Shown here: positions 21,901 to 34,364 of the stretch, piece by piece | How positions within the stretch are numbered: the first letter of the stretch is position 1 | Layout of the letters: each line of letters begins with the position of its first letter | From: Aphrophora alni | Lineage: Eukaryota > Arthropoda > Insecta > Hemiptera > Aphrophoridae | Direction of reading: 5' to 3' | DNA length: 64,000 nucleotides | NCBI GenBank assembly: GCA_963513935.1 | Contig: OY740773.1 | Location: 103,029,291 to 103,093,290, forward strand | Notes under the pieces: generated by a model | Databases searched by the model: none | Seen by the model: only the letters and a program-made list of their open reading frames with translations | What the model was told of the DNA's origin: nothing | Program-made: the position numbers and the translations under genes

Positions 21901-24900
21901 ATCAGTTATCAGTAAAATTCTAAGGAGCACTTTTAGTAATGAAAAACTAGTAATGGGTTAAGCATGAGTGGGCAGTAAAGTAATGGGTGTTTCAAAAAGG
22001 ACACAAGCCAAAGTTTAAGAAGGTATAAGTTACACATAGGTAAATTTTTTCTTCCCCAAATATCATTTGGCAAAACTGTTCTCATATTGACTGTCATGTG
22101 TTATTCTAATGCACTAGTACTATTCCAGTAGTCATTTGTAAGTGTGTGTATATTCTCAACTATATCTTTTTACAAGGATGAATATATGTTCATTATTGAG
22201 ATTTATCTTACAAATGAGTAAAAGACGAGTTCCAGTTATAATTTCCGAATTCTTCTGTACTTAATAAGTCAACAATATCGCGTCTGATTAATAAATTTTG
22301 TGAGACTGGCAGTGTATATAATCAGAAAAGCACAGGTCGACCATCACTGCAACCATCGTGGAAATTCTGAACGATGAAAAAGAATGTTTGAATCGCTCAC
22401 CCATCAAGTGATTTAGAAAGTTATCTTCACAGGTTGGACTTTCACTATCTACAGCTTTTAGGGCTACTAATAAATTTAAACTGTGCTTACTGCATCGGTG
22501 TTGTTCATGTACTGAAAGAAGTTGACCACGGTAAACGTCTACAGTATTGTTGTTGAATGGTATTCTCTTGTTAATAACAAGGTTATTGAAATGTTGGATC
22601 GTGATTTTTTTTAGTGGCAAGGTATTGTTTCACTTGGATGGTTACATTAACAACCAAAACTGCCGAATATGGAGCTCTGAAATCCTAACTCGTTTCATGA
22701 ATGACCACTACACGCACGTAAAGTTGGTGTTAGATGTTCGATCTCCCTGCGTCATGATATAGGACCTTTTTTTTTGAAAAATCTGTAGATGGTACGGTTT
22801 ATTGCAACTTTATTGAACAATTGATAGCCTTGTTAGATTTACATGAATGATATTGCTGATTTCAGGAGGATAACACAATGTGTCATATTTTTATGAAACC
22901 CTGGTTATGTTACAGGAATTTTTGGCCATCGTGTGATATCAAAAGGATTGTGGCCTCCAAGATCCCCAGAACTTACTCCTAAAGACATTTTTCTTTGGGG
23001 TATTTAAAAAGTAAAGTTTTTCAAAACAATCCTCTTACACTTGAAAAATTGAAGGATAACATTGAAAGTGAGATTTAAAACATTACTGAGCAAACACTAC
23101 GAAAAGTGGCTGCAAATGTTATGATATGTGTCTGAACCTGGATTCCTAATGGAGGATGTCATTTTGAACATTTATTAAAGGTAATTTGAATATTGTATAA
23201 TTATATAATGTTATATTAACTTTTTAAAGTAATAAATTCACATCATCAAAAATAGGGTTGCATCCTTTTTGAAATTCCCTGTATATAGTGAGCATTTGCC
23301 TTCAACACAGTCAATCAACCTACAAGTTGACTCTCATATCTGGTAAATAAAATGATACAATATGTACCTTATACTTTGACTGTGCATTATTTTAAAGTAT
23401 CACGTACAGATGTACAACAAAAAAATTCCGTTTGTCCAAAATGACTTTGATTATTGAAAATAAACATTTTATCATTATTTTTATATTTGGTTATTTTTTT
23501 AAGGTCATATTATTTCACCTTATTATAATTTAAATTTTGAGATCTAATTTGCAAATGATCATAATTTTGATTTGTTTATATTTAATTCAAAACTACTACA
23601 ACATGTTTTTGTATCACATGGATTTTTAAAAAACGTTTGTTAAACACCAAGATCACTAAATGTAAGAAAAGTTAATTTTCACAATAAATACTTTATTTGT
23701 TACAATATAACCTTTCAACGTCTAAGTCATATTCAATTGTTACATGTACATAAATATCCTTGGTATGAGTATTTCATTAGAAGTCTTTTAACTTCCTAAG
23801 TATCACCTTGCTTCCAATGAATTTTATTGGAAGTATCACCTTAACAGGTCCATTTTATATAGGAATCAAACTGTACAGTAAGATACAGTCTACTATCAAC
23901 TCAGTAATATTTTTTGAAATTTCCAATTAAGATAAAAAATCTTTTAAATAAAGCAATGAGTTTACTCAATTTGAGATTTTGTGAGTGCTTTGTATAGTGC
24001 TACATGTGGCTTTTTTTTAAACTTTTAATATAAAGTATCAAGTGAGTCTTCATCAAAATTTTGTTCTTGTCTTAAAACCAAATATTTATATAATTTGAGT
24101 TCTCAAATAAATAAATATTTTTTATCGAACCAATCTTATTGAATCTAGCTGCATTAAATTATCTAAAGAAGTTTTTTCATTTACTAATATTTGAAAATTC
24201 GAGGAAAGATAATTAAATGAATAAATATAATTAACAATGTACGAGTACCATATTTATATGAGAAAAATTATTATGGGTGTAAATGTAATGTTGGTATAGT
24301 ATTCATTTATATACTTTGTTTAATACCTTTAATGTGCTAATGTTTGACATATTTGTTAAGCAATTTATGTTGGATAATTAATAATCATAGTTTGAGACAA
24401 TTAAGGTTTTGATTTGTTTGATAAATCAAAGATCAATTAAATATGCGCATAGGAAATACTACATAGGCCTACTATCCTGACATGTTAGGCATTCATCATG
24501 CTAAGAGACACTTTTTTTATTGTATATCACAAGCAAATAGTTAATGTTAAAACTTCTGCATTATAATTGCTATTATTTAACTAAATTGCATAATTTATTA
24601 ATGACTAGTAAACAATATTCAATAGAAAAGCACAATAATGGCAACAAAAGGATTCTAAAAGCATCAGCTGTATTATTCAGTCCTGCATCGATGTTTGATC
24701 TCATTACTTTTTATTTGGATTTGCCAATACACATATTTCACTTACAAATAAACATAATTCATAAATGTGTTGGTGTTAGACTAGTTTTGATTGTTGTAGA
24801 CAATCGCCAAGAAATTGTATAATTAGTTTTTTGTTGATAACATGGTTTTTCATTGACCTACAGAAAAAGTTTAAAAAAAAAAAACATTTTGTTTGTCTTT

Positions 24901-27900
24901 AGAAAATAAAAATATTTTGTCTCTTGTAAGTTTTTGTAAAGTTAACTGTTTTTGAGATATCTTTTGTTAAGGATTTTAAATGGCCACCATTTTGAAAATT
25001 ATTCAAATAAAGTCTTGGTGTTTGGTACACTTGTAAAACATAACATACAAATACTTATACTAAATTTGAACTCAATATGTTTACTATTTCTGCAGTTAAA
25101 CTACTGTATTAAATTGAACATATCTACTTACTGGGACTACAAAGGAGTCGCAAGATCAGATAAATCACTATCTTCACTGTAACTCACACTATCATCTGAG
25201 GCACTAGAGTCATCTTCCAGTGATATCACTAATTTTTCCATTTTTCTTCTAGTATACCATTATTTTCCCAGTAGTTTTCTTCCAGCTTCTTAGCGTGTCA
25301 AAAATACTAGGCCCAATCTTCTTTAGATATTGATGAAACGGTGTCTGTCAATGGCTCTTGAAGATATGTCAAAGAAACGTCTGGCTGGATAAACTTTTGT
25401 CGTATTTTATATTTCACTATAGCCCACGAAAGTTGAATAGGTGATATATCACAGTTACACGGGGGTAGCCTTAACACTTCATGGGCTCTCTCTTTCAAAA
25501 ACTTGTTGATAACAAATGTTTTTTCTTTAGGCTTGTGCTTATCGACGAGTTTTATCAGGTCAGCTTTCCTCATTTTGTCATTGAAGGGTATATTGTTTGA
25601 CCCCAGCCTTCAAATATCACCTTTTAAGGAATACTTTGTCGGTGGTTTATTCAACTGAACGCTGTAATACAGGTGATTGTCAAAAACTATCACAGAGTAT
25701 TGCGGAATGTTTGGAAGCAATGTTTCCTGAATCCATTTTTTAAAGTTAAGTGAATCCATTTGACCTGTTGCTTTTCTTGCAAGAAGGGCACTGTTCGCAA
25801 GCTCAGTTTCTCCACCTGTGTGAACAACTATTAGTCTGTTCCACTTGTATTGGTTAAAACTCCTTCTTTGCCAACACTTTTTGAAGGTCAAATTATTGCC
25901 AATCCAGGTTTCATCTATTTACACTATATTACGGCCTTTTTCTTGATATTTTTTAATAGACCTTAGATATTTGTAGTGCCAGTTAATAATATCAGGTTGC
26001 TAAATTAAGACCTTTTGGCTTCAAACAGATTTTTTCCGTTCGAATCCCATCTCTCTAAGCAAATATCTGAGGGTATGTACTCCCCACAGACATTTTTCCC
26101 CCCTGAATGGCAGTCAGCAGTTTTGGACAAGTTGGAAATTGTTTTTCCTCAACGTAAAAATGTTAAATAGTGTCTCGAATAACCCTTCTGTTAAATGAAT
26201 CAACATTAACGCCTCTTCCATTTTTTCCCCAGGAGTTTACAGTCTCTCTGCTCCCACTTCATTAGGTGCTTTTCTAATTGAGGAAATAGTTTTTATGCTT
26301 TTGCCTGTGTACAATTGAACATACTTTATTTGATTGTTTTATCAAACATATGAACTGACTCGTTTTGGCCTCTTTATCACACTTCTCAATTACTCGACGA
26401 ATAATTTCTCTTCCTTCACTGTGAATAGGTTTATTACTTTTTCTATTTATATCATTAAAATTTACAAATAAAAACTAAATAAAAAAAAACTCTCATAAAC
26501 TTAGAAAAACTTGACTTATTTACACACAGACTCCAAAAACATAGGATGTTAATTATACGCAAGCGCTGCGAGACTGATCTTTTCAGTATATATGCGCAGT
26601 GAGTATTGTTTTTGGCCTTAGCTAGTACCCTTGTTTCCCTGGTAATGATAACAAAATACCACTGCCCCCTCACTACACCACTCGTCATCTCTGAACAGTA
26701 CTTCACAATCGGTGGGATCAGTAGTCAATGTAATGTTTTTTTTTGTTTTTTTTTAATGTTTAACAATGATTTAATGTAATGTAATGTAATGTTTTACAAT
26801 GTAACATAAACAAATAACTAAATATAGAGAAACCTTAAATGCACTGATGACACTGTGGGGAACCTGTTGAATGCTTGATCTTGAAATTCCTCTGCTATGT
26901 TGATTGTGTAGTTATGGTAAGCAAACAGTTCTTACTTAAAAATTTCCCATCCTATGCGGTTGAAGTGCAATTCATAGTTGATGATCTACTGCATATTAAT
27001 CATCTGAGAAATGAATGCTGACAATTTTTGTTCAACTAAGCCTACTCCAACTATACACACCATCTATCAGCTCATACCCTTTTACTCTTAGCTTTATAAG
27101 TAATTGTGATGAATACTTTATTATTTGTATTTAAAATTTTCTTTTAACAATATAAACACTCTATAATTATTTCCTAGTTCGGTCTAAAGTGTTTGTTATA
27201 CTATTGTTGATACTTAAACCGAGAGCAATTTGCTATAGTGTTATCTTGTTTTGATCAAACAACAAACATTGAACTTTCACTTCCGTCATTCACAGTAAAC
27301 ATCACCTAGTAACCAAATATTTAAACTTGATCAAAAGGTAACTTATTCATATAAATATATTATAATCATAGTTAATATACTATAATATTCATTAAATGTA
27401 CTCACTACTATACATTATAATATACTTATATATTTTTACTCCTCATAAGTAGTATATTAGTTGATGAGATAGTTAAATCTACAAAACCAAGTAGAAAGTA
27501 AACCAAGTCATCTATTTATAGTCAGGTATTTATTATCGGTCAAGTTAACTCATTTGATAAGAACAACCTATGAAGAAAAATTTGTTATAATAAGTTTAAT
27601 AACTAGGCTAAAAAATCAGGTTGCTCTTGTATTATATAATGATTACTTTTATTTTACCTGTTCTAGGTTTGATTTTTATGTACATTATATTAGATTTTTC
27701 CTTTTACTCAAATAAATTTAATACATTAAGTATAGAAATAAATCTTCTCCTAAAACTGGTAATAAACTAAAAAACCTTTACAAAATTAAATATGAAAACA
27801 ACAACACAGATGAACATTCTCCTTCTCTTTACCAAAGTCATTTATTAAAATACTACAAATAAAAACAAAACAAACTCTTAAACCAACAATGATATGATAA

Positions 27901-30736
27901 TTTCGCCATACATCCCTACATTATTTTAGGTTTTGATTTTAAGGTGGAAAACCATTGTGATCATCTTCACCTAAACATAAAATAAACATCAAAATGCTGT
28001 TTGACATTAAGCTATCAAAATGAAATATAATCTAAAAAAATATAATAATATATTTTTTTAATTAACCATAAAAAAACTATTTATCAACTTTCGTGAAATT
28101 CAATAAACAACAAACATATTAGAAGGCTATAAAGAGGACCTGCAATGAGTTAACAATGATAAAATTCAATAGGCAACAAAACAAAATATTACAGGGGTGT
28201 ATAAAGAGGCCATGCAACAATTGATTCTAATTATTTACAATTGTATTTAAAAAACTTCTCCTCCACGCTCATTCTTGAACAGAGGATGGATATAACTGTA
28301 AATTTGAATTTATTTTCCTAGATATGTGTCATTTTTTTCTTAGACTAATTACATGCATGCATAAAATGAATTTTTCTCAAATATTAAAGTGCTAAGTAAG
28401 GTAGCTAAGAGTGTTATCATCTCCATGTGATGTTATATCTGTCAATGGTTGCTATTTGATTAAGGTGTCTATGTTATAAAAAAGAGATAAAAAATATACT
28501 GATATATTGAAGTGGGAGATGTCAAATTTGAAAACTAGTTAACAAGAGGCTTATTTTGGGAATCTGTATATAATGTGTAATAATGTGAAAAATTAAAGCT
28601 TGTTTGTATGTTTGAAAGACGCGGTAAAGTGTAAGGGGGGATAGCTGTTTAAATAACACTTAGTATTTGGTAAATTCATTTATAAGATGAAAATAGATTT
28701 TCAAAACAACAGAATAAATAATCATGTTCAATGTTAGTATAATTTGTTTAATAGAGAGTGTTTATAAATTAGTGTGAAATGTAGGGAGTGTGTAAAATTT
28801 TTGTAACGGTGAACTGGAAAGAACACTTTCCTCGTGTTTTCTCAGCCCAGTTGAGATCAGAGCTTAGCGGAGTAAGGTTGTGTTTCTGAAGTGATCAGAC
28901 GTTTTTTGATAGAGAGAAACTTTTTCAAAATGTAATGAAAATTGTTAATGTAGAGTCACATTGTGACATTTGAGTCAGTGAGAGATGTTTTTTGTCTAAA
29001 AGAAGTTTTAGAACATTGATAGAGATGATTTAACGAGGTTAGAGACAGTTTTTAACGTGGTAGGACGTAGTTAGAGTTTGAGGAGAATTTTGGACAATAT
29101 CTTTAATAAAGTAATGAATTTATTGTACAACATTGTGTATTTGAGAGGACAATTGAGCATCGAATATATAAATTGAGTCTCCAAGGTGATTGCACCACAA
29201 GATGAGAGAATCCCACCACGAGGACATCTTCAACCTACAGGATCGGTTATGTGGTAACAAAGAATCATAAACATTTTTATATAAAAAGAACTTTTTCTAT
29301 GAACCTTTGTAAATTGTTTTAATGAATAATTTTTGTATAACAACAGCTAGTAAATTTAGAATATTTAATTTCATTTTAATATACCGTAATCATAATCTTT
29401 GCTATGTGAGAATATAAAACACTCACTATAAAAAATATTTTGTTTTGAGTTGCAACTATTAATATAAAGTCTTAAAAAAGAATTTAAGCCTCTTCAAGGC
29501 AAAATACATTGAAAAATTTAAAAAAACATAGAGATTTTAAATATAAATGGTAGGAAATGTGTCATGAATATGTATGTATAATATTAATTTAATAAATTAT
29601 GTTCAATTTCAGCTACAAATGTTTTCATTTAAAGGTACCAAAAATCACTCTGAGTACACAAATAAAAGAACTTACGACCCTGAGATGATAAATTCATTAA
29701 ATTAATTTTTTGCATGTTAAATAATGACGAAAGTCTGGCGCCCATAATGATAAATAACAACTCATAAATTCATTTTTTCTTTAAGTAAAATAAAAATTAA
29801 GAACTCTTCAAGTTCATCATACTTTTCTTTGCAAGTATTTTACAATTATTACAATTGTCGCACAACGTGTGACATTTTTAATGAATAAAGTAGCTTTTCA
29901 CTCTTTGCAGGATTTTTTCAATTATAACAAATGACATAACTTTATTTTGAGGCTAATGATGATGTATATACTAAAAACCTGCAAAAATTTAGATGAGCCA
30001 TACAAACAAAGCTAAGGTTTGATATTCAGTAGGATCGTAGTTTTGAGCAATATCACTCAACATCTAACTGTTCAAATTAAAAATAACTTGACCTAAAATA
30101 GGTCAAACTGTTCAATTGTTGCAAAAATTTGGCTGGGAAATTTTCAACTATCCCCACTTATTCCTGGATTTAAAGAAATAGCTGTGAAAATGACGAACTG
30201 AAGGGGTGTTATTACTAACTGGTTTAAGAAACTGGCAGCAGACTTGTTTACCAAGTCTGCTTTTGGATTACAAAGATGTAATATGAAAGGTGTGAAATGA
30301 TATCTGAAATTTGTAGAAATCGATGGTGATTTGGTTAAAAATAAGGCATATATAGATTTTTTGGTTATAATAAATCATTTTAATCTTTTATTGGTATATT
30401 TTTATTTTATAATGGACATTAGTTAATAAACATGACTTGTATTCAAATAAAACAAATTAAATTTATTAATTAGCATTATTATAGTGAGTTTTTATTTTAT
30501 TCACTACAACCCTCAGTTCACATCTAAACTACATAGTTCCCACCTCTCAACGGGTGTATTCCATGAAAGAAAGTATCATTCCATGAGAACAAATTAGCTT
30601 ACCGACTTGACCGGTGAGCATAGTCAACAAGGTGTTATTAAACCATAAAATTAATTTACGTACCTGAAATAGCTACAATGTACTGACGTACTATTCCTTT
30701 AGCCAGAGGTGAAGTCGGCATTATTTTTAGTCCCAT
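17579..30736 (-). CDS. Facilitated trehalose transporter Tret1-like MFS protein (gene 1), two coding exons
   Basis: Coding exons are 30736-30664 and 18942-17579 on the minus strand. They are separated by an 11.7-kb intron with donor CAG|GTACGT and acceptor TTTTCAG|CT, and they join at a G|CT alanine codon. The product is 478 aa from ATG 30736 and 473 aa if the next in-frame ATG at 30721 is used. Exon 1 gives K-G-I-V-R-Q-Y-I-V-A-I-S, the cytosolic lead into TM1 typical of Tret1-like carriers. The family are 12-TM major facilitator sugar porters that move trehalose or hexoses across the plasma membrane; the substrate here is inferred. The 30664-30802 exon is open upstream of the ATG, so a longer N-terminus cannot be excluded. 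Confidence 0.9.
20312..20686 (+). pseudogene. Harbinger transposase C-terminal fragment
   Basis: From 20333 the frame reads S-P-E-K-V-D-S-I-V-K-A-T-I-A-L-H-N-W-L-R. This is the HARBI1-type C-terminal signature with the last acidic catalytic region just upstream. The preceding R-I-F-E-R-P-I is in another frame, so there is a one-base shift near 20331. The N-terminal two thirds of the usual roughly 350-400 aa protein is missing. The stop is TGA at 20684. Confidence 0.8.
20780..20872 (-). pseudogene. Start of the Harbinger second ORF (truncated)
   Basis: From ATG 20872 the minus strand encodes 30 residues beginning M-A-D-P-D-F-N-N-G-G-D-D-P-V, ending in a Lys-rich run. In Harbinger elements a Myb/MADF-like DNA-binding partner is encoded opposite the transposase. 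Position and orientation fit, but no domain is visible in this short remnant. Confidence 0.4.
21984..23281 (+). pseudogene. Tc1/mariner-superfamily transposon relic
   Basis: The ends GGGTGTTTCAAAAAGGA and AGGGAATTTCAAAAAGGAT (reverse complement of the right end) form short inverted repeats. Readable transposase blocks in order are Y-K-D-E-Y-M-F-I-I-E-I (22170s), I-S-R-L-I-N-K-F-C-E-T-G-S-V and T-G-R-P-S-L (22280-22345), then P-R-S-P-E-L-T-P-K-D-I-F-L-W-G-Y-L-K (22955-23010). L-E-K-L-K-D-N-I-E-S-E-I follows. The W-P-P-R-S-P-x-L-T-P...F-L-W-G-Y-L-K block is the third-acidic-residue region of this group. Many stops and shifts show it is dead. Confidence 0.8.
25137..26425 (-). pseudogene. Tc1/mariner-superfamily (DDE_3-type) transposase pseudogene
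   Basis: On minus, in order: an N-terminal R-E-I-I-R-R-V-I-E-K-C-D-K-E block (about 26410-26360); V-D-S-F-N-R-R-V-I-R-D-T-I (26200s); G-R-N-I-V-stop-I-D-E-T-W-I-G-N (about 25930-25895), where TAA replaces the usual Tyr before the first catalytic Asp; R-L-I-V-V-H-T-G-G; P-Q-Y-S-V-I-V-F-D-N-H-L-Y-Y (second Asp); H-E-V-L-R-L-P-P-C-N-C-D-I-S-P-I-Q-L-S-W (third catalytic region, Gln in place of Glu); and an acidic Ser/Asp/Glu-rich tail ending A-T-P-L at TAG 25137. It is close to full length, with several stops and frameshifts. Confidence 0.85.
28780..29260. repeat. Unclassified repeat-like block, resembles 41.15 kb
   Basis: Less AT-biased than its flanks. A segment (TTTCCTCGTGTTTTCTCAGC, then AGTTGAGATCAGAGCTT) resembles AAATCTCGTGGTTTTTCCAG with GACCTGATGAGGTCAGACCT at 41180-41240. 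No coding motifs are recognised. It could be a solo LTR-like or other non-coding element; not determined. Confidence 0.35.
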
Positions 30737-30802
30737 CTTTGCATAAGGTAATCCAGAGATACAAGATCCTTCGGCTATCTCAAGGTGAAAAGAAGTTTGT
30801 TT
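30664..30802 (-). CDS. Tret1-like transporter gene 1, first recognised coding exon
   Basis: A 139-nt exon bounded by T-rich AG|AAACAA and CAG|GTACGT. The frame that joins the large exon is open throughout (46 codons plus 1 nt). ATG codons occur at 30736 and 30721. I take 30736 as the start, because the paralogue also starts just before the same R-Q-Y block. If a further coding exon lies upstream, translation could start earlier. Confidence 0.85.
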
Positions 30803-31448
30803 CTAAAAAAAAAAAAAAAAAATTAATTATATCTAGTAATAACATGAGGTTGTCAGGGCAAAATTAAATTAGGGAAGTGTGAGGATAATCAAGTACTGTA
30901 CTAGGAATCTAGGTGATATATAAAAAAAAGAAGTTAATCAGTAAAACTTCGATCAACATTCAGGAGTCAGCGTTGAGCTCATAATGGATGTGAGAATAGA
31001 CGGATAATAGGTGCTTATATAATTGGCTGATGCCACTGTTGGAAGTAAATTTTGTCAAATAGAACTCATGTAATTGTTAATTACTCATATTTTGAACAGA
31101 ATTTGTGTTACAACAAGAGCATAGAATAAAATAACGTTCCGTTTGCATCATAGTACACTAGAACTATTTTATAACAATACAAAATGTATTTGCAAAAAAA
31201 TCTGGAATAATAATATAACCACCCATCCATTCAATAACATCATATTATATTTATTTATAAAAGTAAGAAAGGAATCAGAAATTGTAAATAATGAACAAAT
31301 AAACCAAAATCGATATAGATATTACTATTTCAAATAATGACTCTGATAGCATGTCCATTTCATTCTTTATAGTATTTAAAAATCGTTAAAATATAACAAT
31401 GTATTAATATCAAAATCAGAACCAATATAATAAATTTCTAGTACCTAC

Positions 31449-31562
31449 CTTTTAAGAGTGCTCAGTAATCAGAGAAAGATCTAAACTAGAAGAAGCAGAA
31501 TTTTAAGAAAGAAGGAAGTGATAGTTAAATTAAATAGTCTTCGGACAACAAGTGTACAAACA
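31449..31562 (-). other. Possible 5' UTR exon of transporter gene 1
   Basis: On the minus strand this stretch is flanked by TTTGCTTTAG and by the donor AAAG|GTAGGT. It contains no ATG. Spliced to the 30802 exon, it would place an in-frame TAA two codons before the junction, consistent with initiation at 30736. There is no transcript evidence, so this is speculative. Confidence 0.25.
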
Positions 31563-32264
31563 CTAAAGCAAAAAGTGTTGTGTGTTGTATAAACAGCAAG
31601 AAGAGAATCAGACCACAAGACCAACAAACAAGTAACAAATGATTAGTTTAATAAATATGTTTTGGTGAGTCAACTTCAATGTGTAGTTGAACTTCAATCC
31701 TCATAACAATTCTACAGCTACTCTTGTACATATTTCTTCTTCATCAACCTTGAATTGAATGACTAAACTGTTTCATCGAAGTAATAATTGAGCAAAGAAA
31801 AACAATAATCAATGTTTTAACATCATAACATCTAGTTTAGTCTTTTAAATTATAAGAAAACCATACTTTAAATTTATTTAAAGAATGTAACAAAAATTAT
31901 ATACATCAAACAACATATTTATTGAATATGTCCCTCATATATTTTAAAAGTAATATCATTTATAGTTTGTTCAGGCTTTGTTAGTTTTACAGTTTAATAA
32001 ATATTCATCTTAATCCCATATTATATTTCAGTTTTTATTTATTAAAGCATTTATATATTTGTAAAATTATTCTAGGTTATCTGGGCCTAGAATAATAGAA
32101 ACCGAGGTTTTTTAAAAATGTTAGGCATGTGCGGTAGTCAACAAACATACACATATCTTATCTAGTATCAACCTCACATAAATTTAAGTTTTGTACACAC
32201 AAGGTTTTGTTTACTAACATAAAACATGAATTTTTGCACATTAATAGTCATGTAATTAGTTACA

Positions 32265-32425
32265 ATGCAACAAGAAGTCATAGGGTGTTTGATTTCCAAA
32301 TTCCTTGTGAACTTTGATGGATGAGTTAGTGAGTGAACTACTAAAACTAGTAGAGGGAACTGATCTACTGAACTGGAATTAAAAGGTTTAGTTGCACAAT
32401 AGGCCAATGTTGTGGTGACACATGC
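32265..32425 (+). pseudogene. LINE 3'-end fragment
   Basis: The stretch TAGGGTGTTTGATTTCCAAATTCC ... GTAGAGGGAACTGATCTACT ... TTTAGTTGCACAATAGGCCA is colinear with the reverse complement of 40540-40640. It therefore belongs to the same LINE family, on the opposite strand. Confidence 0.6.
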
Positions 32426-32453
32426 TGTTACCCTTTTACCCTGTATGCAACAT

Positions 32454-32574
32454 AACCGTGTTGGTTATGTTGGTGTTTTAGCTATGAGAATTTCACAGCT
32501 GGAGTATGGAGGGATAGGAAATTCTCCAGCTGTGAAATTTTCAAAGCTAAAACACTAACATAACCAACACGGTT
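32454..32574. repeat. 121-bp hairpin element
   Basis: The left arm starts AACCGTGTTGGTTATGTT and the right arm ends AACATAACCAACACGGTT. Pairing continues inward to GAATTTCACAGCTGGAG / CTCCAGCTGTGAAATT around a short AT/G-rich loop. A perfect-ended MITE-like palindrome. Confidence 0.9.
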
Positions 32575-32599
32575 GAGTATTCACTTCTACCTCTTAATC

Positions 32600-32905
32600 T
32601 CCGCAAGTTGTAAAGTTAACAAACTTTAAGAGGCTGCCATTTCCAAACGAATGATCCTTTTTCATTCGGGATTGCGGCAATGTGTTCCTCTAACAAAGAA
32701 CTTTAAAATGAGGTATAATTCGACCTATGGTTCCATTTAAGATTTTTTAGACTTCCTCCACAGGATGTCCCCCCCAAAGCGAAAAAAGATAGCTAAAATG
32801 ACCAAAAAGTCAGTAACTACAATGAGGACGTATTCCTAGAGTTTCATTGTTCTGCGTTTATTAATAAAATTAATATTAGGGGCTTCCAGACTTTTTGAAC
32901 ACCCG
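32600..32905. repeat. Possible transposon fragment next to a (TA)n tract
   Basis: A less AT-biased stretch ends CTTTTTGAACACCCGGTATA, typical of a mariner-like terminal end. No matching opposite terminus was identified, and no coding motif was seen. Confidence 0.35.
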
Positions 32906-32906
32906 G

Positions 32907-32962
<56 letters not shown>
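32906..32962. repeat. (TA)n microsatellite
   Basis: A nearly pure TA run with one ACA interruption. Confidence 0.95.
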
Positions 32963-32965
<3 letters not shown>

Positions 32966-34360
32966 TTTTGTATAACTGTTTTGTAAAGAACTTATTCTAT
33001 TCATAAACATGCCCCTTTGATTTATTTTATTAGTATTAGATTATAAATTTGTAAAAATCAATCTGGATTCTTAAAATGAGTTTTCCCAAAGTCAGGAATT
33101 ATTGAAATATATTTTTCCCTTATTCTCGCACCTAGAAATAGAATATAGAAACAAGTCAAGAGAAGAATATGACCATATCATCAAAATAATTGAATGTGAA
33201 ACTTTTATTGGCCCTGAGAAAAATAACGTGGTTATTTTTCCTAAATAAATTTCCCCGCAGTTAAGACCTACCTGAATTGATTTCTTCCTTATTTTCACAC
33301 CTTAAAACAGGTAAAGCTTCTGAGTAAATGTATTTTACATATTAAAAACACTTGTGTTAATTAGGTAATACTTGATGTAATCTGAACATAAAAAATAAAA
33401 TCTGGAATGTTTTGTTGGCCCATAGAGGAATTTTTAAAGTCTTAACAATTTGGTCATTTAATACCCAAAACTAGTTTTCCCAAAGTCTGACTTCGCTAAT
33501 TTAATTGCAATTAAAAATGGTAGATTCACTTCATTTCAACAAAATTCTTCTACCATTTTGAAGATAACATTTACAAACATACAAGATTTGCTTGTTAAAC
33601 AACATTATTTCACAAAGATTTTCTTGTTAAAGTATTCACATTCAAGTATTTGTCTTCGGTAGTTCACAAGAAAAAAATAATAAATAAATTTTTTTGTAGT
33701 TCTTATTCATTTAAATTGTCTTGTTAATGAGCTGTAATAACTGTTACTGATAATACAGTCTCGTGGTTTATATGTACAGCTTATTTGAGAAGATTCTAAA
33801 CTAGGCAAATCTTAGCAAATAGCATTAAATAAACAGATCTATCTGAAAACTTTAGTTCTCGCTTTCTTTGATTGTTATATAACTGATCGGACACAGTTTG
33901 ACTCGTATACAAAAATGACATGAAACCTAATTTAATAATAAAACTTTAAATTACCTTTCTATTCCTTTATTGATAAAAATTGCAGCACCTGTTTTCATGG
34001 CAAACTTCATAATGGAAGCTGAGTGTGAAACTTCTTCTTATCTAAATGAATCATTCTTTGCTTTAATTTATGGTTGTTATTTTTATACTAAAGTTCTTGC
34101 AAGTTGTAATTTTACCACGTATCTCTGGCGTCTTTGCTTAAATAACAGAAGGATACTACTAACATTTTGCATTTTATCAAATGTGTAAAAGAATATACAA
34201 TTCTAAAAACAATATTTTATTTTCTTATTGTAATCGAAATTTTCTATATGATTTAAACAGAATTCTTTTAATTGTGAATTTAAAAAAAAAAATACAGAAT
34301 AGAAGGAACAGTTCAAGCTATAAACTTGCATTTTTCACCTCTCAATCATCATCATTTTAT
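32963..34360. other. AT-rich intergenic spacer
   Basis: Short repeated phrase GTTTTCCCAAAGTC near 33078 and 33473. No gene seen; open frames here are uniformly low-complexity. Confidence 0.5.
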
Positions 34361-34364
34361 TACA

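Larger units (their letters stand above)
18943..30663 (-). other. Intron of transporter gene 1 (11.7 kb)
   Basis: Bounded by GTACGT at the 30663 side and TTTGTTTGTTTTCAG at 18943. It contains a Harbinger element, two Tc1/mariner-superfamily pseudogenes and an unclassified repeat at about 28.8 kb. The stretches 18943-20158, 23282-25136 and 26430-28500 are plain AT-rich sequence in which I see nothing else. Confidence 0.85.

Noticed and set aside
30940..31020. AGTAAAACTTCGATCAACATT resembling a pogo-type terminus
   Set aside because: No second terminus or interior homology found.
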